Source: Asanoa ishikariensis (GTDB lineage Bacteria; Actinomycetota; Actinomycetes; Mycobacteriales; Micromonosporaceae). From it: 64,000 bases of DNA. Shown here piece by piece: positions 40,386 through 48,212 of this stretch. The notes beneath the pieces are model-generated. The model searched no databases. It was not told the origin of the DNA and was given only the letters and a program-made list of their open reading frames with translations. The stretch covers positions 1 to 64,000 of the forward strand of contig NZ_FNQB01000001.1 of the NCBI RefSeq assembly GCF_900107455.1, given 5' to 3'. The position numbers were made by a program, and so were the translations under genes. Numbering within the stretch: the first letter of the stretch is position 1; each line of letters starts with the position of its first letter.

Positions 40386-42244
40386 AGCGTCAGCGTCCAG
40401 TTGTTGATCTGGCCGGCGTCGCCGGCCAACAGGTCCTGCACCCGCAGCTTCCAGTTCCCGTTCGCCGACTCACCCGACACGTTGACCGTGTAGGTCTTGG
40501 TGACGTTGGGGACGGTGTCGTACGGGCTGGCGGCCTTGAGGCGGTACGACGTGCCGTCGGGAGCGACCAGGTCGATCAGCAGGTCACCCCGGAAGCCGTG
40601 CACGATGTCGACGGCCACGCCCGACGTCGCCGACGCGTTGCGGTCGCAGCCCAGGATCCAGTTCGAGCTCGTCACCGCGCCACCCCGGTCGGGGATCGCC
40701 ACGTCGACGCCGTTGCTGTTGGAGCAGCCGCCCGACCCGGCGACGACCGTCAGCGTGTAGGTCGCCGAGCGGGTGCCTGACGTGCCGGTGCCCGTCACCG
40801 TCACCGGGTACGTGCCCGGCTCGGTGTCGGCCGAGGTGCTGATGGTCAGCGTCGACGAGCCGCCCGAGGTGACCGTGGCCGGGTTGAAGCCGGCCGTGGC
40901 ACCGGTCGGCAGGCCGCTCGCGGTCAGCGCGACCGACTGTGTGGGACCGGTGTTGCTGGTGCCGACCGTGACGGTGGTCGAGCCACCGGCCAGGATCGCG
41001 CCCGAGGTCGGCGTGGCCGAGAGCCCGAATTCGCTGGCTGGCGGCGCGTCCTTGATGAAGAGCAGCCGGTTCGGCGTGCCGGTGCCGATGTTGGTGATGA
41101 GGTCCGGCGTCGAGTTGCTGACCAGGTAGTCGCGGACCTGCTGGTTGTTCCAGGTCGGGTTGGTCGAGAGCACCATCGCGGCCGCTCCCGCGACGTGCGG
41201 GCTCGCCATCGACGTGCCGCTGATGGTCTCGCTCGCGGTGTTGCCCGTCGCCCAGGACGAGGTGATGTTGACGCCCGGTCCGAGGATGTCGACGCAGTTG
41301 CCGAAGTTCGAGAACGAGGCGGCGCCGTCGTTGATCTGCGTCGCGCCCACCGTGATCGCGTTGGGCGTGCGGGCTGGCGAGTAGTTGCAGGCGTTCTGCC
41401 GCCGGCCGAAGAGGTCACCGTTGCCGGCCGCGACCGCGAAGGTGATGCCGGAGTTGATCGCGCCGTTGACCGCCGCGTCGAGCCCGGCGCTGGCTTCGCC
41501 ACCGAGGCTCATGTTGGCCACCGCGGGCTTGACCGCGTTCTCGGCGACCCATTCGATGCCCCTGATCACCTCGGCGTCGGTGCCGTTGCCCTCGCAGTTG
41601 AGCACCCGCACCGCGACGAGCTGGACGCTCTTCGCCACGCCGTAGGTGCTGCCACCGACCGTGCCGGCCACGTGCGTGCCGTGCCCGTGGCAGTCGTCAG
41701 CCGTACCACCGTCGACCGCGTCGAACCCGCTCTTGGCCCGCCCACCGAACTCCTGGTGGGTCGTCCGGATGCCGGTGTCGATGATGTAGGCGTGCACGTT
41801 GGCCGCGCCGTTCGGGTACGTGTAGGACTGGTTCAGCGGCAGGTTCCGCTGGTCGATCCGGTCCAGCCCCCACGACGGCGGGTTGGCCTGGGTCCCGTAC
41901 GCCCGCACCGTGTGGTTCTGCTCGACGTAGGCCACGCTCGGATCGGCCGCTATCTTCTTCGCCTGCGCCGCGCTGGCCTTCAACTCGAAGCCGCGTAGGG
42001 CGGTGCGGAAGGTGTGGAGCACCGTGCCACCGACCCGGAGCGTCAGCTTCTTGGCCTTGCCGGCGACGGCCGTCGGCGCAACCGCGTTGTCCTTCAGGAC
42101 GACGATGTAGCTGCCGGCGACGGCGGTCGCCCCGCCCGCCCGATGCACGATTCCGGTCGGGTCCGCGGCGGCCGCGGGCGCTGCGAACGCGACCACAGTC
42201 ATGGCGCTCACCGCGACCAGAATGGACTTGCGTGGGAGTCTCAT
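40382..42244 (-). CDS. Secreted subtilisin-like protease with P/homoB domain (copy 1)
   Basis: A 620-residue S8 serine peptidase. Signal peptide (KSILVAVSAMTVVAFAAPAA), I9 propeptide (GSYIVVLKDNAVAPTA and IAADPSVAYVEQNHTVRAYG), and a proteinase K-type catalytic domain with YIIDTGIRTTH (Asp), CHGHGTHVAGTVGG (His) and ISGTSMASPHVAGAAAM (Ser). An Ig-like/Thr-rich linker and a C-terminal P/homoB domain (VDIVHGFRGDLLIDLVAPDG, VSGESANGNWKLRVQDL) follow. ATG 42244 has no clear -10. It is a tandem paralogue of the gene at 42430-44304. Probably an extracellular nutrient or morphogenetic protease. Confidence 0.93.
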   Translation of the reverse strand: MRLPRKSILVAVSAMTVVAFAAPAAAADPTGIVHRAGGATAVAGSYIVVLKDNAVAPTAVAGKAKKLTLRVGGTVLHTFRTALRGFELKASAAQAKKIAADPSVAYVEQNHTVRAYGTQANPPSWGLDRIDQRNLPLNQSYTYPNGAANVHAYIIDTGIRTTHQEFGGRAKSGFDAVDGGTADDCHGHGTHVAGTVGGSTYGVAKSVQLVAVRVLNCEGNGTDAEVIRGIEWVAENAVKPAVANMSLGGEASAGLDAAVNGAINSGITFAVAAGNGDLFGRRQNACNYSPARTPNAITVGATQINDGAASFSNFGNCVDILGPGVNITSSWATGNTASETISGTSMASPHVAGAAAMVLSTNPTWNNQQVRDYLVSNSTPDLITNIGTGTPNRLLFIKDAPPASEFGLSATPTSGAILAGGSTTVTVGTSNTGPTQSVALTASGLPTGATAGFNPATVTSGGSSTLTISTSADTEPGTYPVTVTGTGTSGTRSATYTLTVVAGSGGCSNSNGVDVAIPDRGGAVTSSNWILGCDRNASATSGVAVDIVHGFRGDLLIDLVAPDGTSYRLKAASPYDTVPNVTKTYTVNVSGESANGNWKLRVQDLLAGDAGQINNWTLTL

Positions 42245-42429
42245 CTCCCGTTCTCCCCTCCTGTCCGCAGACTGGCCGCCCCGTTTGTGACATGGCTGTC
42301 CGCAGACCGATGCTGAGGCTATGCGGCAGAGGAAGACATGAACAGATGTCTGTTAGTCAAGATCGGGCAACTCTCGGCCAAAGAAAAGCGGCCCCGGCCG
42401 CCGGAGCCGCTTTCCCTTGTGCGCGGGTA

Positions 42430-44304
42430 TTAGAGGGTCAACGTCCAGGTGTTGATGTAGCCGGTGTCGGCGCTGTAGACGTCACGCACCCGAAGTTGCC
42501 AGTTGCCATTGGCGGATTCACCGGACAGGTTGACGGTGTACGTCGCGTTGACGTTGTCGGCACTGTCCAGCGAACTGCTGTTCTTCAGGCGGAACGCGGT
42601 GCCGTCCGGAGCCACCAGGTCGATGACCAGGTCGCCGCGGTACGTGTGGACGATGTTGACGGCCACGGTCGACGAGCTTGACGGAGCCCGCCCGCAACCG
42701 GAGACGGCGATCGTACTGGCCACATTGGAGTTGTTGTCCGGGATGGCCACGTCAGTTCCGTTGGTGCCCGAGCAGCCACCACCCGTGCCACCTGTCACCG
42801 TGAGCGAGTAGGTCGCGGTCCGCGCGCCGGCGGCGCCCGTGCCCGTGACCGTCACGGCGTAGGTCCCCGACGGTGTCGAGGCCGAGGTGGTGATGGTCAG
42901 CGTCGACGAGCCACCCGACGTGACGGAGGTTGGGCTGAAGCTCGCCGTCGCGCCGGACGGGAGGCCGCTCGCGGAGAACGAGACGGACTGCGCCGAGCCG
43001 GACGTGGTGGCGGTGCTGACCGTCGTGCTCGCCGCGCTGCCCGCGGTCACCGAACCGGCGGCCGGTGACACCGAGACGCCGAAGTCGTTGGCCGGCGGTG
43101 TGCCGTCGTTGACCACGAAGAGCAGCCGGTTCGGGGTCCCGGTGCCGGGGTTGGTCACGACGTTGGGTGTCGAGTTGTTGACCAGGTAGTCGCGTACCTG
43201 TTGGTTGCTCCAGCCGGGGTTTGCCGAGAGCACGAGGGCGGCAGCTCCGGCGACGTGCGGGGTCGCCATCGACGTACCGCTGATGGTGTTCGTCGCGGTG
43301 TTGCTCGTCGACCAGGCCGAGGTGATGTTGACGCCCGGTCCGAGGATGTCGACGCACGTGCCGAAGTTCGAGAACGAGGCCGCGGCGTCGTTGTTCTGGG
43401 TGGCGCCGACGGTGATGGCGTTGGGCACCCGGGCCGGCGAGTAGTTGCAGGCGTTCTGCCGCTGGCCGAGGGCGTTGCCGTTGCCTGCCGCGATCGCGAA
43501 CGTGACACCTGAGTTGATCGCACTGTTCACGGCGTTGTCGATGGCGGTGTTCGCGCCGCCGCCGAGGCTCATGTTGGCCACCGCGGGCTTGATCGCGTTG
43601 GCGGTCACCCAGTCGATGCCGCCGACCACCTGCGCGTTGGTGCCGCTGCCCTGACAGTTGAGCACCCGCACCGCGACCAACTGCACGCCCTTGGCCACGC
43701 CGTACGCGCCGCCGCCGACCGTGCCGGCCACGTGGGTGCCGTGCCCGTTGCAGTCGTCGGCCGCACCGCCGTCCACGGCGTCGAAGCCGCTGGTCGCCCG
43801 CCCACCGAAGTCCTGGTGGGTGGTCCGGATGCCGGTGTCGACGATGTACGCGTGCACGTTCGACGCCGTGTTCGGGTACGTGTAGGACTGGTTCAGCGGC
43901 AGGTTCCGCTGGTCGATCCGGTCCAGCCCCCACGACGGCGGGTTGGTCTGCGTGCCGAACGCGTGCACCGTGTGGTTCTGCTCGACGTACGCGACGTTCG
44001 GGTTGGCCGCGATCCTCTTCGCCTGCGCCGCGCTGGCCTTCAACTCGAAGCCACGCAGAGCGGTGCGGTACGTGCGCACCACACTGCCACCGTGCCGGCC
44101 GGCGAGGGTCGCCGCGTTGCTGTCGACCGAGGCCCGGGCGACCGCGGTGTCCTTGAACACCACGATGTAGCTGTCGGCCACGGCGGTGTCGCCGCCGACG
44201 TGCAGGACCGTTCCACTCGGTTCGGCGGCGGCCGCCGGCGAGGTGAACGCGAACGCGGTCAGGGCACCTACCCCGACCAGGATGAACTTGCGCGGGAGAC
44301 TCAT
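42430..44304 (-). CDS. Secreted subtilisin-like protease with P/homoB domain (copy 2)
   Basis: A 624-residue paralogue of the downstream gene, with the same domain order: signal peptide (SLPRKFILVGVGALTAFAF), I9 propeptide, catalytic triad in YIVDTGIRTTH, CNGHGTHVAGTVGG and ISGTSMATPHVAGAAAL, a Ser/Thr-rich linker and a P/homoB domain (VNIVHTYRGDLVIDLVAPDG, LSGESANGNWQLRVRDV). ATG 44304 follows TCATCTCCCTCCT-complement, that is, GAGGAGGGAGATG on the minus strand, a good Shine-Dalgarno. It lies 185 bp upstream of copy 1 on the same strand, with no clear terminator between; the two may be co-expressed. The linkers differ most, suggesting divergence of specificity. Confidence 0.93.
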   Translation of the reverse strand: MSLPRKFILVGVGALTAFAFTSPAAAAEPSGTVLHVGGDTAVADSYIVVFKDTAVARASVDSNAATLAGRHGGSVVRTYRTALRGFELKASAAQAKRIAANPNVAYVEQNHTVHAFGTQTNPPSWGLDRIDQRNLPLNQSYTYPNTASNVHAYIVDTGIRTTHQDFGGRATSGFDAVDGGAADDCNGHGTHVAGTVGGGAYGVAKGVQLVAVRVLNCQGSGTNAQVVGGIDWVTANAIKPAVANMSLGGGANTAIDNAVNSAINSGVTFAIAAGNGNALGQRQNACNYSPARVPNAITVGATQNNDAAASFSNFGTCVDILGPGVNITSAWSTSNTATNTISGTSMATPHVAGAAALVLSANPGWSNQQVRDYLVNNSTPNVVTNPGTGTPNRLLFVVNDGTPPANDFGVSVSPAAGSVTAGSAASTTVSTATTSGSAQSVSFSASGLPSGATASFSPTSVTSGGSSTLTITTSASTPSGTYAVTVTGTGAAGARTATYSLTVTGGTGGGCSGTNGTDVAIPDNNSNVASTIAVSGCGRAPSSSSTVAVNIVHTYRGDLVIDLVAPDGTAFRLKNSSSLDSADNVNATYTVNLSGESANGNWQLRVRDVYSADTGYINTWTLTL

Positions 44305-44505
44305 CTCCCTCCTCCCCTCCGATCGGCGGACCGGCCGTCTCGCTCGTGGCGAGATATCGGCGTTCACCGATCGATGGTGAGGTTATTCGGCTTGGGGCGA
44401 AGTAGACAGATGTCGAATTTTGCTGGCCCCTACGGGGCGCTTCTGCGGGTCGGCCCCGGGTGCGGCCCGGATGTGCGCGATCCGCTGATCGGCGAGCCTC
44501 TAGGC

Positions 44506-45084
44506 ATGGGGACCGAACTGGCGCTGACCGCCACCATCGCGACCGCCGCGCTCGCCGCGGCCGGACTCGTCGACCTACTACCGCGGGCCACCACCGCCGC
44601 CGTCCTGCGCCGCCGGGCCGCCCGCCTCCAGCTTCTGGTCGGCACGCTGCTCGCGGTGCTGGCCGGCATCGGTCTGGCCGGGCTGGCCGGCTACGGCGAC
44701 CTGGTGCCGGCGGTCGTGCCGTTCGCGGTGCCGGCGCTGGCCGTCGCCTTCGTCTCGATGCGCCGGCTCGGCCGGGTGCGCCGCGGCGCCGCCGCGTTCG
44801 CGACGGCGCCGCACACTCCCACGCCGCCCGGGCTGCGTGCCACCGCGGCGCACCCGTTGCTCGCGCTGCCGATCCAGATCACCGCGCTGGCGGGCGTCGC
44901 GGCCGTGTTGGCCGCGGCCGGCCTGGTCGCGCTGACGGTCCCGGCCGTGCTCGGCGCGGTGTTGACCGCGGCCGGCCTGGTCGTCGCCGGCATCGGTGTG
45001 CGGGACGCCCTGCGGCACAGCCGCCTCGCCGAGGGTGCGGTGGCGCGGCCCGAGCGCCTAGCGCGGCCGGTTGGCGTCCTGTAG
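44506..45084 (+). CDS. Integral membrane protein of unknown function
   Basis: A 192-residue protein with about five hydrophobic helices (LALTATIATAALAAAGLVD, LLVGTLLAVLAGIGLAGLAG, VVPFAVPALAVAFVSM, LLALPIQITALAGVAAVLAA, LTVPAVLGAVLTAAGLVVAG) and short Arg-rich loops (RRRAARLQ, RRLGRVRRG). No family recognised. ATG 44506 gives MGTELALT and a first helix immediately afterwards; upstream parts of the frame overlap the subtilase leader. Its stop lies 27 bp inside the 3' end of the convergent hypothetical gene. Divergent from subtilase copy 2, with a 201-bp gap. Confidence 0.55.
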   Translation: MGTELALTATIATAALAAAGLVDLLPRATTAAVLRRRAARLQLLVGTLLAVLAGIGLAGLAGYGDLVPAVVPFAVPALAVAFVSMRRLGRVRRGAAAFATAPHTPTPPGLRATAAHPLLALPIQITALAGVAAVLAAAGLVALTVPAVLGAVLTAAGLVVAGIGVRDALRHSRLAEGAVARPERLARPVGVL

Positions 45085-45453
45085 GTAGAGCAACTCGAGG
45101 ATCGACCGGGCGGCCTCGAACCAGCGGTCCAGCCAGCCGGCGGTCGGGATGCTGCCCTTCGGCGGCAACTCCAACAGCAGGCCCCGCAGCAGCGGGTGGT
45201 CGGCGATCAGCGCTTCCTGCTCGGTGCTCCACTGTGGCTGGTAGACGGCCTCCAGGGCGGGCAGCCCCGGCCGGTCCGCGGCGCCGTTGCCACTGTTGAG
45301 ATCCGCCGGAAGCCCCTGGCGCACCACCCGGTCCGGCTCGCGATCCGCCGGCGCCTCGATGGTCAGGGCCGCCTCGCGCCGGGTCTTGCGGTACGGCCCG
45401 GTGAACCGCTCCTGCGCCGCCGAACCGTTTCCGAGGTTGTCGGGCATGGTCAT
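45058..45453 (-). CDS. Hypothetical protein
   Basis: A 131-residue soluble protein with no recognised domain. The N-terminal half is polar and Arg/Asn-rich (PDNLGNGSAAQERFTGPYRK), the C-terminal half is more ordered (PALEAVYQPQWSTEQEALIA, RGLLLELPPKGSIPTAGWLD, RWFEAARSILELLYLQDANR), with a Trp/Phe-rich helix. ATG 45453 (MTMPDN) is preferred to an upstream ATG. It converges with and overlaps the 3' end of the membrane protein gene by 27 bp, which lowers certainty that both are real. It sits downstream of the XRE/DUF397 pair on the same strand, but a terminator lies between. Confidence 0.5.
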   Translation of the reverse strand: MTMPDNLGNGSAAQERFTGPYRKTRREAALTIEAPADREPDRVVRQGLPADLNSGNGAADRPGLPALEAVYQPQWSTEQEALIADHPLLRGLLLELPPKGSIPTAGWLDRWFEAARSILELLYLQDANRPR

Positions 45454-45572
45454 TCGTCTGTCGCCTGCCTGCTCGTTCGGACTAACCCGCTCGGCGGGTT
45501 GACCTGGCATTTGCCGTGTCTTCTGGTACAACGACCCGGCGCGGCGACAGCGACGGGCCCTTCGACGAAAGC

Positions 45573-45599
45573 AGGCGCCCTCCGGGGCGGAGGGCGCCT
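45573..45599 (-). terminator. Hairpin terminator after DUF397 gene
   Basis: AGGCGCCCTCCG and CGGAGGGCGCCT form a perfect 12-bp stem with a 3-nt loop, 19 bp beyond the DUF397 stop (45619, minus strand). Confidence 0.8.
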
Positions 45600-45618
45600 G
45601 TCTTTGGGGCTTGGGGCA

Positions 45619-45843
45619 CTACAGGTCGAACTCGCCGTCCTTGGCACCGCCGACGAACGCGTCCCACTCGTCGATGGTGAACAGCAAGGCCGGTCCGGTC
45701 GGGTTCTTCGAATCCCGGACGGCAACCGCATCCGGTACGAAGGCGACCTCGACGCAGTTGTCGCAGTTGGGCCCGCTACGGGTGCTCTTCTGCCAGACCG
45801 CGCCGGTCAGATCGACATGAAACCCCTTGGTCGCGCCTTCCAC
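45619..45843 (-). CDS. DUF397 domain protein
   Basis: A 74-residue protein with the DUF397 core: VWQKSTRSGPNCDNCVEVAF, VAVRDSKNPTGPALLFTIDE and WDAFVGGAKDGEFDL. DUF397 proteins are small actinobacterial partners of XRE/DUF5753 regulators (whiJ-like cassettes) and act in development or toxin-antitoxin-like control. The ATG overlaps the 3' end of the XRE gene by 37 bp, tighter coupling than usual. The two Cys (NCDNC) are conserved in the family. Confidence 0.9.
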   Translation of the reverse strand: MEGATKGFHVDLTGAVWQKSTRSGPNCDNCVEVAFVPDAVAVRDSKNPTGPALLFTIDEWDAFVGGAKDGEFDL

Positions 45844-46688
45844 AGTGGCTCCTTAGCTAGCTTGGCGATGTAGGCGACCGACTCCTCGGGGCGGAGTGCG
45901 GCCGCACGGATGTGGTCGAAGATGAAGACGTACTTCCGCAACTCATCGCTCTTCTCGATGAAGAGGCCCCCGGTGGCGTTCTCCGCGTAGACCACTTCAG
46001 GGTCACTCGGTTCGGGGAACTCCAGAATCGCGAACGTGCCGTCCATGCCGGCATGAGCACCTGCCTCGAAGGGCAGGATCTGCAAGGTCACATTTGGGGA
46101 CTCTGCCGCCTTCACAAGCCTTTCCAGTTGGGCCCGCATGACGGCATCACCACCTACAGGCCGGCTCACCACAGCTTCATCAAGAACGAACCACAGGTCG
46201 ATCGGGTCGTCCTCTTTCAATAACGATTGACGAGCGCGACGGACACTCACCCGTTTGTCTACATCTTCGGCGGTGAAGTCCGGCCGCGCAGCGCGGATCA
46301 TGGCTTTCGCATAGTCCTCGGTCTGCAGCAGACCGGGCACCACTTGGTGTTCGTACGCGCGGATCGAATGGGCCGCCGCTTCGAGCCCGACATAGGCGCC
46401 GGCCAGCACCGCACCGTACGGATGCCACCAGCCTTTCTGTCTCGCCTCGCGGGCGATCTGCACGAGCTCTTCGCACTCCGGGCCGGTGATGCCATAGATG
46501 GCGAGCATGTCCCGGACGTCGCGCGGGGTCGCGGAGGTGTGGCCGGTCTCGATGCGCGAGATCTTCGACGCGGAGCATTCGAGCCGCTCAGCGACACCGT
46601 CGATGGTGACGCCCGCCCCCTCTCGACGGCGGCGTAGCTCGGCGCCTAGTCGCCGACGGCGGATGGTCGGGCTCCGGCGCTCGGTCAC
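45807..46688 (-). CDS. XRE-family regulator with DUF5753 domain (WhiJ-like)
   Basis: A 293-residue regulator. The N-terminal HTH reads LGAELRRRREGAGVTIDGVA and ERLECSASKISRIETGHTSA (residues 12-55), and the C-terminal DUF5753 domain has ALVMA-like features: RAYEHQVVPGLLQTEDYAKAMI, RRARQSLLKEDDPIDLWFVLDEAV, and LERLVKAAESPNVTLQILPFEAGAHAG. This domain pair is characteristic of the actinobacterial WhiJ/DUF397 cassette that regulates aerial growth and sporulation. A TGCAA-C-TTGCA palindrome lies upstream at 46882-46892. It is co-transcribed with the DUF397 gene downstream. Confidence 0.93.
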   Translation of the reverse strand: MTERRSPTIRRRRLGAELRRRREGAGVTIDGVAERLECSASKISRIETGHTSATPRDVRDMLAIYGITGPECEELVQIAREARQKGWWHPYGAVLAGAYVGLEAAAHSIRAYEHQVVPGLLQTEDYAKAMIRAARPDFTAEDVDKRVSVRRARQSLLKEDDPIDLWFVLDEAVVSRPVGGDAVMRAQLERLVKAAESPNVTLQILPFEAGAHAGMDGTFAILEFPEPSDPEVVYAENATGGLFIEKSDELRKYVFIFDHIRAAALRPEESVAYIAKLAKEPLWKARPRGFMSI

Positions 46689-47033
46689 CGGGTCACCTCC
46701 GGACAGGTGCGGAAAGACGTTGGCGTCCGCACCCGCCGCGGGAACGGACCAAATCGGACGAACGCGGCGAGCTGCGCGAAATGCAACGGTCGCTGGGTGA
46801 TACGGCTTCAGTCTGACGCGCTAATCGGTTGGACATCAAGGACCATTGCGGCCGCAAGTGGCCACGAAAGCACTACCAAAGTGCAACTTGCATTGATCAT
46901 GTTGTTGGTGCACTCTCTACGTATGCCACGGGTTACTCAGCGTTTCTGAAAGATCAGTTCTCCCCGACGGCCTTTCTTGAGTCCTCCCCGATTCTGAGTT
47001 ACCTCGATCAACGGCTTCGGAACAGGAGTTGAT
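46689..47033. other. Divergent regulatory gap between XRE gene and small hypothetical gene
   Basis: This 345-bp AT-richer stretch contains the TGCAA-C-TTGCA palindrome at 46882-46892 and a second related half-site GTTGGTGCAC near 46904-46912. No convincing gene is visible. It should hold the promoters of both divergent genes. Confidence 0.5.
46882..46892. promoter_or_regulatory. WhiJ-type operator candidate
   Basis: TGCAA-C-TTGCA is a perfect palindrome within AAGTGCAACTTGCATT, 194 bp upstream of the XRE start. TGCAA-type repeats are plausible binding sites for this regulator class; assignment is by position and symmetry. Confidence 0.4.
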
Positions 47034-47318
47034 GTGCTTCCTCGCTCCGGTGACGTCCTGCACGTGACGCGCGCGGCGAGCGTCCAGTTCATCGACCCGC
47101 TTCTCTTCCGCGTAATCCGCGTCCACGACTGGCCGACCTACGACGGCTGGGTCTGGCTCGACGGCTACGAGCTCAACGCGGCAGGCGACGCGGTCGAGCG
47201 GCGCTCGATCTTCGTGCAGGTCAGCGGCCTACGCCAGTTGCGCTCGCCAAACGACCTACGCAACGCGCCACGCCGCATCGGCGTCCAGGCGATGCCGCTC
47301 GCGGCGCGCGCGGGCTGA
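47034..47318 (+). CDS. Small hypothetical protein next to WhiJ-like cassette
   Basis: A 94-residue soluble protein with a Tudor/SH3-like sequence flavour: VLHVTRAASVQFIDPLLFRV, IRVHDWPTYDGWVWLDGYEL, and SIFVQVSGLRQL. GTG 47034 is supported by AGGAG 5 nt upstream. Similar small genes often sit beside XRE/DUF397 cassettes in actinobacteria, so it may belong to the unit; the function is not known. It is divergent from the XRE gene. A weak hairpin CCGTGATGCACGG follows the stop. Confidence 0.7.
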   Translation: MLPRSGDVLHVTRAASVQFIDPLLFRVIRVHDWPTYDGWVWLDGYELNAAGDAVERRSIFVQVSGLRQLRSPNDLRNAPRRIGVQAMPLAARAG

Positions 47319-47426
47319 CCGTTCCGCGTTCCCGTGATGCACGGGCCTTCCCGGCTCTAGACTCGACATACCCACCGAAAAGTTCTGCCCGGGCGTGACC
47401 AGGACCCCTATTCCTGGGGGTCACCC

Positions 47427-48200
47427 ATGGTCAAGCCACCGGCGCGACCGCTGATCCGCTGTGCCCCAGTGTGTCTCGCGGCCGCCGCGTTCCTAATCGG
47501 CGGCGTCGCGCTACCGGGCGTCGCCCTACCCGGCGCCGCGCTGGCCGCACGCGGCGCGGCGTTCGCCGAGCCGGCCGGGCTGCCGGGCGTGCCCGGGATC
47601 CCGTCCGTCGTCATGCCCGACGTGCCAGGGTTGGCTCCTGGGCTGTCCCTTTCCGAGGGTCTGCTGCCCGGCATCGTTCTGCCGACCCCGGTGTGGCGAC
47701 ACCTGGACCCGTTGCGCGCGCCGACCGCCATGCCCGGGATCGGCGGCATCGCCCAGCCGGGTGACCCGGACGGGTGGTTCGACCGCCCGGACGATCCCGC
47801 GGCGCCCGAAGAGCCGGCACCCGACGAGGAGGAGCCGGACGTACGGCCTCCCGCCGTGCCGGAGGTGCCCGCCCCACCGGTGGAGCCGATGCGACCGACC
47901 ATCGCTCCGCCGCCGCCACCTACCGCCGCCGCACCCCGTCCCGCACCGGCCAGTCCGGCGGCGCCACGGCCGTCACGCACTCCGAAGGCCACCCCGTCGC
48001 CAGCCGACACCAGGGGTCTGGACGAGCTCTTCCCCGACCGCCCGTCGACCGACACGCCCGAGGCCGGCGCACCGCACGGCTCAGCGGGCAAGGCGGAGCC
48101 GGTGGGCTACGGCCCCCCACTGATCTACTCAGGAATCGCCGGCATGCTCATCTCAGCGATCGGCATCGGCGTAGTCCTCAACCGCCGACGCGGCTGGTGA
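47427..48200 (+). CDS. Secreted proline-rich protein with C-terminal membrane anchor
   Basis: A 257-residue cell-surface protein. Signal peptide (VCLAAAAFLIGGVALPGVAL, residues 15-40), a Gly/Pro-rich region with VPGIPSVVMPDVPGLAPGLS, then a disordered Pro/Ala/Thr-rich stalk (PPPPPTAAAPRPAPASPAAP), and a C-terminal helix (PLIYSGIAGMLISAIGIGVV) followed by LNRRRGW. That end (hydrophobic helix plus basic tail) resembles a sortase sorting signal, but no LPxTG/LAxTG motif precedes the helix, so it is more likely a plain tail anchor. It converges with the PASTA gene, with 12 bp between stops. Function unknown. Confidence 0.75.
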   Translation: MVKPPARPLIRCAPVCLAAAAFLIGGVALPGVALPGAALAARGAAFAEPAGLPGVPGIPSVVMPDVPGLAPGLSLSEGLLPGIVLPTPVWRHLDPLRAPTAMPGIGGIAQPGDPDGWFDRPDDPAAPEEPAPDEEEPDVRPPAVPEVPAPPVEPMRPTIAPPPPPTAAAPRPAPASPAAPRPSRTPKATPSPADTRGLDELFPDRPSTDTPEAGAPHGSAGKAEPVGYGPPLIYSGIAGMLISAIGIGVVLNRRRGW

Positions 48201-48212
48201 CCCTCCGGGCCG

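Noticed and set aside
40382-44304. Long plus-strand open frames opposite the subtilases
   Set aside because: They are mirror frames of highly structured GC-rich genes; the minus-strand products have full catalytic motifs and signal peptides.
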